Source of the DNA: JARYGU01 sp033795365
GTDB taxonomy: Bacteria > Pseudomonadota > Alphaproteobacteria > Rhizobiales > Rhizobiaceae
DNA length: 64,000 nucleotides
Direction of reading: 5' to 3'
Assembly (NCBI GenBank): GCA_033795365.1
Contig: JARYGU010000020.1
Coordinates: forward strand, 42,541-106,540
Each line of letters starts with the position of its first letter. Position 1 is the stretch's first letter. Made by a program: the position numbers and the translations under genes. Shown here piece after piece: positions 7,894 to 16,474 of the stretch. Under the pieces are notes generated by a model that was given only the letters and a program-made list of their open reading frames with translations, had not been told where the DNA came from and searched no databases.

Positions 7894-9198
7894 ATGACGA
7901 ATGTCGTGGTGATCGGTTCGCAATGGGGTGACGAAGGCAAGGGCAAGATCGTCGACTGGCTTTCCGAACGTGCCGATATCGTCGTGCGCTTCCAGGGCGG
8001 GCACAATGCCGGCCACACGCTGGTGATCGACGGCACGAGCTACAAGCTTTCGCTGCTGCCTTCGGGCGTCGTGCGCCCCGGCAAGATGGCGGTGATCGGC
8101 AACGGCGTCGTCATCGATCCGCATGCGCTGATCGCCGAGATCGACAAGCTCGCCGGGCAGGGCGTGACGATCACTCCGGACAATCTCCGCATCGCCGACA
8201 ATGCCACTCTCATCCTGTCGCTGCACCGCGAACTCGACGGCATCCGCGAGGACGCCGCCTCCAGCTCCAACAATGGCGTGAAGATCGGCACGACGCGCCG
8301 CGGCATCGGCCCGGCCTACGAGGACAAGGTCGGCCGCCGCGCGATCCGCGTCATGGACCTTGCCGATCTCGATACGCTCGAAGGCAAGGTGGAGCGGCTT
8401 CTGACGCATCACAATGCGCTGCGGCGCGGCCTCGGCGAGGCGGAGATCAGCTGCGAGGCGATCATGGCCGAGCTCACGTCGGTCGCCGAGCGCGTCCTGC
8501 CCTTCCGCGATACGGTCTGGCTGATGCTGGACAAGGAGCGCCGCCGCGGTGCGCGCATCCTCTTCGAAGGCGCACAGGGCTCGCTTCTCGATATCGATCA
8601 CGGCACCTATCCCTTCGTCACCTCGTCGAACACGGTGGCAGGTCAGGCCGCCGCCGGTTCCGGCATGGGCCCCGGTTCGCTCGGCTATATCCTCGGCATT
8701 ACCAAGGCCTATACGACCCGCGTCGGCGAAGGTCCCTTCCCGACCGAGCTCAACGACGAGATCGGGCAGTTCCTCGGCGAGCGCGGCCGCGAATTCGGCA
8801 CGGTAACGGGACGTAAGCGCCGCTGCGGCTGGTTCGACGCCGCACTCGTGCGCCAGTCGGTGGCGACGAACGGAATCACTGGCATCGCGCTGACGAAGCT
8901 CGACGTTCTCGATGGGTTGGACGAGCTGAAGATATGCATCGGCTACAGGCTCGACGGAGTGGAGATCGACCATCTGCCGGCGAGCCAGGCGCAGCAGGCG
9001 CGCGTGGAGCCGGTCTATATAACGCTGGAAGGCTGGAAGGAATCGACGGTCGGCGCCAGAAGCTGGGCGGATCTTCCTGCACAGGCGATCAAATATGTCC
9101 GCCAGGTCGAAGAATTGATCGGCGCTCCGGTCGCCCTTCTTTCGACGAGTCCGGAGCGGGACGACACCATACTTGTGACCGACCCGTTTGAGGACTAA
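7894..9198 (+). CDS. purA: Adenylosuccinate synthetase
   Basis: PurA joins IMP and aspartate using GTP, the committed step to AMP. The 434-residue protein shows the P-loop-like GDEGKGK, NAGHT, the IMP-binding GTTRRGIGPAYEDK, SSNTVAGQAAAGSGMGP and the GTP-specificity segment TKLDVLDGL. The ATG at 7894 follows GGAAAG and gives the usual MTNVVVIGSQWGDEGKGK start; an earlier in-frame ATG at 7840 is less likely. It is divergent from the EamA gene. Confidence 0.96.
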   Translation: MTNVVVIGSQWGDEGKGKIVDWLSERADIVVRFQGGHNAGHTLVIDGTSYKLSLLPSGVVRPGKMAVIGNGVVIDPHALIAEIDKLAGQGVTITPDNLRIADNATLILSLHRELDGIREDAASSSNNGVKIGTTRRGIGPAYEDKVGRRAIRVMDLADLDTLEGKVERLLTHHNALRRGLGEAEISCEAIMAELTSVAERVLPFRDTVWLMLDKERRRGARILFEGAQGSLLDIDHGTYPFVTSSNTVAGQAAAGSGMGPGSLGYILGITKAYTTRVGEGPFPTELNDEIGQFLGERGREFGTVTGRKRRCGWFDAALVRQSVATNGITGIALTKLDVLDGLDELKICIGYRLDGVEIDHLPASQAQQARVEPVYITLEGWKESTVGARSWADLPAQAIKYVRQVEELIGAPVALLSTSPERDDTILVTDPFED

Positions 9199-9266
9199 TC
9201 TTACGTTGAACAATAGTTCCGGACCGAATTCGAACAATAAAGGCCGGAGATCACGAGAAAGTTCTG

Positions 9267-11621
9267 ATGGCGGATTTTGTAGCAGTCATTCGTAGGGCCG
9301 TCGATGGCCTCACGGACAACACGCCCGAGATGCGGGTCAAGGTCTACGAAAAGGCGAGGGGTGCCGTACGCAGACAACTTGAAGCCATGAACCCACGCCC
9401 GCCGGAGGCGTTGGTTCAGCGTCAGCTCGACAAGCTTGAATCGGCCATCGACGAAGTCGAGAGCGAGCATGCGGAGGCATTGCCGCCGCAGGAGGCGGAA
9501 GACGAGGCAACCCTCGCTGCAGCGCCGGTAGAGGAGCTGAACGCCGAGGCTGCGGCCGGCGCGGAAGCGGAACCCGTCGCTGAACCCGTCGGCGAGGATC
9601 GCGCACAGCCGGTAGAAGAGACCGAGGCGGCCGAAGCGCAGGATGCGGATCAGCCGGTTTCGCAGGAAGACCATCCGCAGGAAGCTTTCGGGGCCGAGGC
9701 AGAAGCGCGCCCCGCTGCGGAGATCGCAGGCGAAGAGCGGGAAGACGCCGTGCTGCCCAGCGCGGAGCCGGAGGCTGCTGCGGCGGAACCGGACGTGTTT
9801 GCAGCGGAACCCGAGCCGGCCACCCCCGAATATCCCGACGCAGCGACGCGGGACATCGAGCCGGAAGGCCAGGCCGAGACGCAGGATGCGGATGTTGCGC
9901 CGGTCGCTGCCGATGCGGACGTCCCGGCAGCGGAAGCCGACCGCGAACCATCGTGGTATGTCGACGAGCCTGCCGGCGCGAACCAGGAGCAGGCGGCTTC
10001 CTGGCAGGATCCGGTCGTGGAAACCGGCGGAACGGATTTCGACGATGCGGCACGGCGCGATCTGGAAGGCAGCGGAGACGATCAGATTCTCCCCGTCGAG
10101 GCCGGGAGAGAACCGGACGGCTCGACCAGCGAACGGGGCGAGCCTGCCGAGGCCGCGCGGATGCCGTCGACCGAGGAGCTCTGGAACTGGGGCGACAGAT
10201 CGCTCGACACGACCCGTCTGGAACCTGTCGCAGACAAGGCCTTGCCGGAAGTCAGCAACGATCCCGCATGGGAATGGCCGACGGAGAAGACCGCCGCCGA
10301 GCCGGCGCCGGAGACCGAACCCCGCCGTGAAGAGCCGAATGCCTGGAGCGATCTCGAGGAACTGATCGGCTACGACCGCAATACCGAGCGGCCCGAAGGC
10401 GAGAAGGCCGAGGCGACGCTGATGCCCGGTCCGCTTGGTGTGACCGGCGACGGCAACGGGCAAGGCGCAAAGCCGCGGTCCTTCAAGGCCGAGCCGCGCC
10501 GTTCGCGCTTTGGCATCGGGCGCATCCTCTCCCTCCTCCTATTGCTTGCTATTCTCGGCGGCGCGGGTGCAGGCTACTGGCTGAACCGCGACGCGGTCCA
10601 TGCCTGGGTAGCGGAGATAACCGCTTCCGCGCCGCTTTCCGTCTCTCAGGACGGCAATGGCGCTCCGCAGAGCGCGACGGAAGGCCGGGACGCAGCACAG
10701 CAGCCGGCAGACGGCGCAGGCGGAACCGCAAACGATGCGCCGGGTACCGGTTCGCAAGTCGCATCCGCCGACAACGGCAATGGAGCGAACGGAAAATTCA
10801 CCCAGCGGCTGCTCGCCGACGGAACGGAAACGGATGAGGGCCCCGCACCGATGCTTGCCGGCGCGGAGGAAGAAGGAAAGTCGGTCGCGGAGCAATCGCA
10901 GCAGACTGCGCTCGCCGCGCCCGAAAGCGGCGCGGCAGAGCCGGGTACGCCAGCGGCCGGTGCGGCCGAACCGATGACGGAAGCCGCCGAGGCGCCGGCC
11001 GATGCCGGCGATGCGTCGGGTGCGGCTGCCGGCGAAGAGCAGGCGCCGGTGGCCGGAACCGCGCAGAGGATGTTCCTCTACGAGGAGCGTCTCGGCCAGA
11101 CCGGACCGACGGCGATCGAAGGAACGGTTGCGTGGTCGACCGCCGACGAATCCGCCGACGGCGCATCCCGGCCCGAGCCGGTAATCCGTGCTCAGATCAA
11201 CGTGCCTTCGAACGGCCTGACCGCGCTCCTGACGATCCGGCGCAACACCGATCAGTCGCTGCCGGCGAGCCATCTCGTCGAGATCGTCTTCTCGCTGCCG
11301 GAGAATTTCGAAGGCGGCGCCATCGAGAGCGTGCAGCGCGTGGCCATGAAGCGCACGGAGCAGGATCGCGGCGATCCGCTGATCGCGGTGCCCGCCAAGA
11401 TCACCGAGGACTTCCACATGATCGCGCTCAACGATTATCCGGAGGCGATCGCGACGAACACCGACCTTCTGCGCACGCGCAACTGGATCGACATACCGAT
11501 CACCTACCGCAACGGCCGCAGGGCGCTGCTCACGCTCGACAAGGGCCCGGCCGGCACCGAAGCCTTCGATACGGCGATGCGAGCCTGGGCGGCACTCGGC
11601 AATACCGCGAACAGCCAGTAG
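9267..11621 (+). CDS. Large acidic single-pass membrane protein, conserved in rhizobia, function unknown
   Basis: A 784-residue protein in four parts. An N-terminal helical domain (about 1-70, starting MADFVAVIRRAVDGLTDN) is followed by a very long Glu/Ala/Pro-rich acidic region (about 70-400) of low complexity. One transmembrane helix lies near 418-435 (ILSLLLLLAILGGAGAGYWL). After a second linker comes a folded C-terminal domain (about 595-784, from RMFLYEERLGQTGPTAIEGTVAW) that is probably periplasmic. No enzymatic motif is recognised. Its place after purA is not obviously functional. Confidence 0.75.
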   Translation: MADFVAVIRRAVDGLTDNTPEMRVKVYEKARGAVRRQLEAMNPRPPEALVQRQLDKLESAIDEVESEHAEALPPQEAEDEATLAAAPVEELNAEAAAGAEAEPVAEPVGEDRAQPVEETEAAEAQDADQPVSQEDHPQEAFGAEAEARPAAEIAGEEREDAVLPSAEPEAAAAEPDVFAAEPEPATPEYPDAATRDIEPEGQAETQDADVAPVAADADVPAAEADREPSWYVDEPAGANQEQAASWQDPVVETGGTDFDDAARRDLEGSGDDQILPVEAGREPDGSTSERGEPAEAARMPSTEELWNWGDRSLDTTRLEPVADKALPEVSNDPAWEWPTEKTAAEPAPETEPRREEPNAWSDLEELIGYDRNTERPEGEKAEATLMPGPLGVTGDGNGQGAKPRSFKAEPRRSRFGIGRILSLLLLLAILGGAGAGYWLNRDAVHAWVAEITASAPLSVSQDGNGAPQSATEGRDAAQQPADGAGGTANDAPGTGSQVASADNGNGANGKFTQRLLADGTETDEGPAPMLAGAEEEGKSVAEQSQQTALAAPESGAAEPGTPAAGAAEPMTEAAEAPADAGDASGAAAGEEQAPVAGTAQRMFLYEERLGQTGPTAIEGTVAWSTADESADGASRPEPVIRAQINVPSNGLTALLTIRRNTDQSLPASHLVEIVFSLPENFEGGAIESVQRVAMKRTEQDRGDPLIAVPAKITEDFHMIALNDYPEAIATNTDLLRTRNWIDIPITYRNGRRALLTLDKGPAGTEAFDTAMRAWAALGNTANSQ

Positions 11622-11981
11622 CGCTGCCTTCCGCGGAAAAAGATGAGGTCCGGCTGAAAGGCCGGACCCGCTTTCAAAGTGTGATTTCATTTGCTATGGC
11701 TGAGTGCGAAGAGCTTGGCTGCCGTGAGGTTCCACTTTGCCGTCGTAAACACCGGTCTCATCCAATTTCACCCGCATACGGCAGGATAGCGTGCCAGCTG
11801 TCCGCGTATGATCTGTTCATCGGGTGGTGGCCTGAGACCGGTTTGGCATTGTTGAAATGCGCCAGGTGCGGCAACTGCCGTCTCAGCTCTTCCATCGCCC
11901 CAGCATAGCCACGCCGCGCGCCCGTAAAGGGCTACTCCTGCCGCCATCTTGGTGAACTTCCTATCGGAAGACCAAGACGGC
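11622..11981. other. Intergenic stretch with a hairpin, no confident gene
   Basis: GTCCGGC (11648-11654) pairs with GCCGGAC (11661-11667) just after the preceding gene and may end its transcript, although no T run follows. The rest is non-coding by eye. A reverse-strand open stretch (11768-11989) translates to a short sequence with odd composition and could be a decayed gene fragment. Confidence 0.4.
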
Positions 11982-12617
11982 ATGTGCAATATTCTTCAGG
12001 TTCAATGGACAATTGTTCCGCAGGTCGCTCCTCAGCCATGGATCGTTTGCAACGGATGCGGAGGACCCAATCCGTTCAAATCCAGCGGCAAGCTCCGGCT
12101 CAACGCCAACGGCAAAAAGCTCGATGCCTGGCTGATCTACCGATGCTCGACCTGCGACAAGACGTGGAACCGCGTCATCTTCGAACGCCGGAGCATACGC
12201 GAAATCGACCCTGCAACTCTGGAAGCACTGCAATCCAACGACCCCGACTGGGTAAGGAGCCGTGCCTTCGATATCGATGCTCTCAGGGGAAAATCTCGAC
12301 GCATCGATGAATTTGCGGATATCGACATCCGCAAGGCGGTGCTGTGCAGCGCTCAAGACTGGGTGACGTTGGAGATCGTGATGAAGGTTCCGCTCGCCGC
12401 CGCTATCCGGCTGGATCGGCTGCTTGCCACGGAACTCGAAATTTCGCGCTCCCGCCTTCAGGCGCTTTGCGGAAAAGGAAAGCTGCGGACCGATCCGGTG
12501 CGAAAGGATATGTTGCGGCGGCGTCCGAAAGACGGGTTGCGGGTGGTGCTCGATCTTTCGGGCGAGACCGACCGGCAATCGGTGGGCCTTTTTGCAAGCG
12601 GCATGAGTTCCGCCTGA
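11982..12617 (+). CDS. DUF1062 domain protein
   Basis: A 211-residue protein with the DUF1062 pattern. An N-terminal zinc-ribbon-like part has CNGCGG followed by CSTC about 35 residues later, with the typical SGKLRLNANGKKLDAWLIYRC between. A helical C-terminal half contains LDRLLATELEISRSRLQALCGKGKL, reminiscent of an S4-like RNA-binding element. Function is not established for the family. The start at 11982 is chosen; an in-frame TTG at 11949 would add 11 residues. It is convergent with rpoH. Confidence 0.78.
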   Translation: MCNILQVQWTIVPQVAPQPWIVCNGCGGPNPFKSSGKLRLNANGKKLDAWLIYRCSTCDKTWNRVIFERRSIREIDPATLEALQSNDPDWVRSRAFDIDALRGKSRRIDEFADIDIRKAVLCSAQDWVTLEIVMKVPLAAAIRLDRLLATELEISRSRLQALCGKGKLRTDPVRKDMLRRRPKDGLRVVLDLSGETDRQSVGLFASGMSSA

Positions 12618-12631
12618 TGCACGGATGTCAA

Positions 12632-12656
12632 AAAACCCGGCTGGAAACCGGGTTTT
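12632..12656. terminator. Bidirectional terminator between DUF1062 gene and rpoH
   Basis: AAAACCCGG (12632-12640) pairs with CCGGGTTTT (12648-12656). It is A/T flanked on both sides and sits between two convergent genes. Confidence 0.85.
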
Positions 12657-12685
12657 CCTTGTTCAGGTGTGAGGCAGCCGAGACG

Positions 12686-13591
12686 TCACGCGTCTTCGAT
12701 GACGCGGACGGCCTTGGCTTGTTCGAGCGCGTATTTCTGCACCGCTTCCTGGACTTTCTCGAAGGCGCGGACCTCGATTTGGCGAACGCGTTCGCGGCTG
12801 ATGTCGAACTCGGTCGAAAGATCTTCCAGCGTCACCGGGTCTTCCGCGAGGCGGCGTGCCTCGAAGATGCGGCGTTCGCGATCGTTGAGCACGGACATCG
12901 CGCGGGCCAGCATGGCGCGGCGCGTTTCCAGCTCGTCCTGTTCGATCAGGGTTTCTTCCTGGCTGTCGTGGTCATCCACCAGCCAGTCCTGCCACTGTCC
13001 GGAATCGCCTTCGCTCGCCTTGATCGGCGCATTGAGCGAAGCGTCGCCGGAAAGGCGGCGGTTCATCGAGACGACTTCCTCTTCGGAGACATTCAGCTTG
13101 GTCGCGATCTCGGCAACCTGATCGGGCCTGAGATCGCCGTCCTCGATCGCCTGGATCTTGCCCTTCATCCGGCGCAGGTTGAAGAACAGCCGCTTCTGAT
13201 TGGCGGTCGTGCCCATCTTCACCAGCGACCAGGAGCGCAGGATATATTCCTGGATCGAGGCCTTGATCCACCACATCGCATAGGTGGCGAGGCGGAAGCC
13301 GCGCTCGGGATCGAATTTCTTGACTGCCTGCATCAGGCCGACATTGCCTTCGGAGATCACCTCGCCGATCGGCAGGCCGTAGCCGCGATAGCCCATGGCG
13401 ATCTTGGCAACGAGACGCAGATGGCTCGTTACCAGCTGGTGGGCGGCGTTGCGGTCGTCGTGTTCCTGATAGCGCTTGGCGAGCATATATTCCTGCTGCG
13501 GCTCAAGCATGGGAAATTTACGGATTTCATCGAGATAGCGGTTGAGGCCACCCTCTCCAGCCGTGATGGACGGCAAAGTATTGCGGGCCAT
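12686..13591 (-). CDS. rpoH: RNA polymerase heat-shock sigma factor (sigma-32)
   Basis: RpoH directs RNA polymerase to heat-shock promoters. The 301-residue protein shows region 2 (GNVGLMQAVKKFDPERGFRL then ATYAMWWIKASIQEYIL), the RpoH-specific segment QKRLFFNLRR between regions 2 and 3, and a region 4.2 helix-turn-helix (LEDLSTEFDISRERVRQIEV). Start codon ATG has an AAGGGGG-type ribosome site. A sigma-70-like promoter is about 210 bases upstream, so the leader is long. Many rhizobia carry a second rpoH elsewhere; this one has the features of the main copy. Confidence 0.95.
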   Translation of the reverse strand: MARNTLPSITAGEGGLNRYLDEIRKFPMLEPQQEYMLAKRYQEHDDRNAAHQLVTSHLRLVAKIAMGYRGYGLPIGEVISEGNVGLMQAVKKFDPERGFRLATYAMWWIKASIQEYILRSWSLVKMGTTANQKRLFFNLRRMKGKIQAIEDGDLRPDQVAEIATKLNVSEEEVVSMNRRLSGDASLNAPIKASEGDSGQWQDWLVDDHDSQEETLIEQDELETRRAMLARAMSVLNDRERRIFEARRLAEDPVTLEDLSTEFDISRERVRQIEVRAFEKVQEAVQKYALEQAKAVRVIEDA

Positions 13592-13802
13592 TCAGCACCC
13601 CCTTTTTTGAAGCGGCTTCCATTCCGGCAAGCCTTGCGACGGAGCCTGATCCAGAACCGGATCTCATTCGCGACCAAGCTCCCCGTGGGTCGTCGCGACC
13701 CCACGACCTTATAGATAGGTGTGGCGAAACCATGATTCAAGGCAACCGGGCTCTTCACGAGCGCGTGAAGCCGGCGACGCTGCGGAATGGAATTGTACTG
13801 CG

Positions 13803-13832
13803 ATAATGTAGGTTGCGAGCCTGGAAAGTCAA
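13803..13832 (-). promoter_or_regulatory. Predicted sigma-70 promoter for rpoH
   Basis: On the minus strand, TTGACT (13827-13832) and CATTAT (13803-13808) are separated by 18 bases. Transcription would begin about 200 bases before the rpoH ATG, leaving room for a structured 5' leader as known for heat-shock sigma genes. Confidence 0.5.
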
Positions 13833-13842
13833 GGTTTTGCTC

Positions 13843-14045
13843 CTAAAGGAGCGGGTAATCGGCAACGGCTGCCCGGTTCTCCTGCCACATGCGGCGCAGT
13901 GCCGCGCTTCGTTCGGGAAACCCTTCGCCGGCCAAAGCGCAGGCTTCCAGCCGGTTGTTGCGGAAGTGGCGGAAATCGCCACGCAGTTCGCACCAGGCGG
14001 CAAGCATGATGCCTGCGCGAGTATTGGCGGTGGCAGGGTCGCAAC
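13843..14045 (-). pseudogene. C-terminal remnant of a WYL-domain transcriptional regulator
   Basis: Between rpoH and rluD the minus strand encodes a run ending at 13843 with LAAWCELRGDFRHFRNNRLE, the conserved late segment of DeoR/YafY-like WYL-domain regulators, plus the usual C-terminal helix (RSAALRRMWQE). The N-terminal HTH and most of the WYL domain are missing; upstream in the same frame the sequence becomes Arg/Ser-rich, non-coding-looking and overlaps the rluD 3' end. The best reading is a truncated gene that has lost its DNA-binding part. Confidence 0.5.
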
Positions 14046-14122
14046 CCCAGCGCATCACACGCTCATGCCTACCACCCCATCCATGGCACTCACATGGATT
14101 TGAAGCGTGAGGATGAATTGCC

Positions 14123-15154
14123 CTAATCGAGCGTCCGCAGAGCCTGGAGAAGGGTTTCCATATCGCTTGGAAGCGGCGCTTCGAAGTGCATCGCTTCGCC
14201 GCTCGACGGGTGCTCGAACTGCAGGAGGAAGGCATGCAGCGCCTGGCGGCGGAAGGCATTCACCGCTGTTTTCGCTGCGTCGGGAAGCAGATTGGCCTTG
14301 GTCTTGAAGGCGGCACCGTAATCCTGATCGCCGATCAGCGGGTGACCGATATGGGCCATGTGTACGCGGATCTGGTGGGTCCTGCCCGTCTCAAGCCGGC
14401 ATTCGACGAGAGAGGCGAGGGAGGTCGCGTCCGGCTTTTCGCCGTAGCGCTCGATCACCTCGTAATGGGTGATCGCTTCGCGCGCGTCCTCGCTCTCCTC
14501 CCGCTTGACGGCGCGCTTGGTGCGGTCACCGGCGCGGCCGAGCGGCGCGTCGATCGTCCCGCGCAACTGCCGCGGCCTGCCCCAGACAGCCGCCTGATAG
14601 GCGCGCTCCAGCGGACCGGTGCGGCCGTGATCGGCGAACTGGGCGGAAAGGTTGCGGTGGGAGGCGTCGTTCTTCGCGACCACCATCACGCCGCTCGTTT
14701 CCTTGTCGAGGCGATGGACGATGCCCGGGCGGCGCACGCCGCCGATGCCGGAAAGGCTGTCTCCGCAGTGATGGATCAGCGCATTGACGAGGGTTCCGGT
14801 CCAGTTTCCGGCGCCGGGATGCACGACAAGGCCGGCCGGCTTGCACAGCACGATGAGGTCCTCGTCCTCGTAGAGCACGTCGAGAGGGATGTCTTCGCCC
14901 TTCGGTTCGGGATCCTCCGGCTCCGGCAGGCCGATTTCGACGGCGTCGCCCGGATGCACCTTACGCTTCGGTTCGGTGACGAGCGCGCCGTTGACGAGGA
15001 CGGCGCCCTGTTCGATCAGCCCCTTGATGCGGCTGCGCGAAAAATCGCCCGCAAGCGCCTCCGCAAGCCACGCATCGAGCCGCCCGGAGGCATCTTCGCC
15101 CGCCTTCAGGACTTTCCTTGCGGCGTCGGCTTCTTTAAAGGGGTCGTTCATCAT
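14123..15154 (-). CDS. rluD: RluA-family 23S rRNA pseudouridine synthase (RluD-type)
   Basis: The enzyme isomerises uridines in large-subunit rRNA. The 343-residue protein has an N-terminal S4 RNA-binding domain (about 18-80: LDAWLAEALAGDFSRSRIKG) and the catalytic motif GIVHRLDKETSG with its Asp. It also has GRTHQIRVHMAHIGHPLIGD and a C-terminal FRRQALHAFLLQFEHP. RluD type is inferred from length and the S4 domain; RluC is less likely. It is divergent from the small membrane protein gene at 15186 with only about 30 bases between starts. Confidence 0.88.
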   Translation of the reverse strand: MMNDPFKEADAARKVLKAGEDASGRLDAWLAEALAGDFSRSRIKGLIEQGAVLVNGALVTEPKRKVHPGDAVEIGLPEPEDPEPKGEDIPLDVLYEDEDLIVLCKPAGLVVHPGAGNWTGTLVNALIHHCGDSLSGIGGVRRPGIVHRLDKETSGVMVVAKNDASHRNLSAQFADHGRTGPLERAYQAAVWGRPRQLRGTIDAPLGRAGDRTKRAVKREESEDAREAITHYEVIERYGEKPDATSLASLVECRLETGRTHQIRVHMAHIGHPLIGDQDYGAAFKTKANLLPDAAKTAVNAFRRQALHAFLLQFEHPSSGEAMHFEAPLPSDMETLLQALRTLD

Positions 15155-15185
15155 TCAATCCTGCCTGCCGGAGACGCGCCCGCCC

Positions 15186-15572
15186 ATGTCGAACATCGAA
15201 CCAGACGAACAGGAAGAAAAGCCCCTCGATCCGGCAATGGAGAATGTCCGCCGCAAGATGGTGCGCCTTCAGCTCGTGTCGGGCGGCATCATGATGTTGA
15301 TGTTCATGGCGGTGCTTGCGGCGATTGTCTACAAGGTGACGGCGAGCGATGGCAAGGGCGAACCGCAGATGGCGGGCGGCATTTCCGTTCCGAGCGACGC
15401 GCCGCTGAGGGGATCGGTTACGTTGCCGGATGGCTTCAGCGTCTCGGCCGTCTCCCATTCCGGCTCGCAGATCCTGTTCTACGGCGTATTGGCGGACGGT
15501 GGCCGCAAAGCCATCGTCTATGACATCGGCGCCGGCCGCGTCATCGCGGATATCGACGTCACGGGCAACTGA
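15186..15572 (+). CDS. Small single-pass membrane protein, function unknown (DUF6476-like)
   Basis: A 128-residue protein. An acidic N-terminal tail is followed by one transmembrane helix (about 29-49, VSGGIMMLMFMAVLAAIVY) and a soluble, beta-rich C-terminal part (about 70-125). Similar short proteins sit beside rluD in alphaproteobacteria and are classed, as far as I recall, as DUF6476. It is followed after 8 bases by an RNA methyltransferase gene, so the two probably form one transcript. Confidence 0.7.
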   Translation: MSNIEPDEQEEKPLDPAMENVRRKMVRLQLVSGGIMMLMFMAVLAAIVYKVTASDGKGEPQMAGGISVPSDAPLRGSVTLPDGFSVSAVSHSGSQILFYGVLADGGRKAIVYDIGAGRVIADIDVTGN

Positions 15573-15580
15573 GGCGGCCG

Positions 15581-16411
15581 ATGGCTTCCGCCCCGATCCG
15601 TATCACCGAGCCTGGCGATCCGCGCATCGCCGGTTTCGCCTCGATCCGCGAGCGGGATCTCACCGGCCGTCAGGGGCGGTTCATTGCGGAGGGGACCGTC
15701 GTTCTGCGCATGCTTGCGGCGGCGCATGCGGCGGGTAATGGTTTCGCTGCCGAAGCGGTGCTGCTGCTCGAAAACCGTGTCGCCGGCGTGGCCGACATCA
15801 TCGAAACCCTGCCGGATGACGTTCCGGTCTATGTCGCGACGGCGGCGGTTCTCGATGCGATCGCCGGTTTCCACATGCATCGCGGCGTTCTGGCGCTCGG
15901 CCGCCGGGCGGCACCGCCGAACGTTGCGGAGCTCGCGGCACGCCTGCCGGAAAAAAGCCTCGTCCTTGCGGCCTGCGGCATCGCCAATCACGACAATATC
16001 GGATCGATGTTCCGAAACGCCGCCGCTTTCGGGGCGGATGCCGTCTTCCTCGATGAGACGTCGTGCGACCCGCTCTACCGCAAGGCGATCCGGGTTTCCG
16101 TCGGCTCCGTCCTGACGGTGCCCTATGCGAGAGGGGAGAGCGGCGGCGAGATGCTGGCGCTGCTTGCAGGGGAGGGATTCCAGATATGGGGGCTGTCTCC
16201 GCGCGGCGAGGTGCCGGTGCATGCGATACCGCCGGCGCCGCGGATCGCGCTCGTTGCAGGGACGGAAGGAGAGGGGCTCCCTGACGCCATTCTCTCCTCG
16301 TTCAGGACGGCAAGGATCCCGCAACGCCCCGGACTGGACAGCCTCAACGTCGCGACCGCGAGCGGAATCGCGCTTTATCAGATTGCGCTGTCAGGCGGGC
16401 GGATAGCCTGA
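15581..16411 (+). CDS. TrmH/SpoU-family RNA 2'-O-methyltransferase
   Basis: A 276-residue protein with an N-terminal substrate-binding domain and a C-terminal SPOUT (trefoil knot) domain. Visible motifs: motif 1 DNIGSMFRNAAAFGADAVFL, motif 2 ALVAGTEGEGL, and motif 3 RIPQRPGLDSLNVATASGIA, which together bind S-adenosylmethionine. The target nucleotide (rRNA or tRNA) cannot be read from the sequence. GAGGCGG precedes the ATG. Together with rluD on the other side, it makes a small RNA-modification neighbourhood. Confidence 0.88.
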   Translation: MASAPIRITEPGDPRIAGFASIRERDLTGRQGRFIAEGTVVLRMLAAAHAAGNGFAAEAVLLLENRVAGVADIIETLPDDVPVYVATAAVLDAIAGFHMHRGVLALGRRAAPPNVAELAARLPEKSLVLAACGIANHDNIGSMFRNAAAFGADAVFLDETSCDPLYRKAIRVSVGSVLTVPYARGESGGEMLALLAGEGFQIWGLSPRGEVPVHAIPPAPRIALVAGTEGEGLPDAILSSFRTARIPQRPGLDSLNVATASGIALYQIALSGGRIA

Positions 16412-16474
16412 TCGCTCCTAAGGCGTGTCGCGATCTTTATCGCAAAATTGCTGCACATCTTTGCGTGACCTGCA

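Noticed and set aside
11768..11989. 73-codon minus-strand frame before the DUF1062 gene
   Set aside because: No ribosome site and no family pattern; may be a decayed fragment but cannot be supported.
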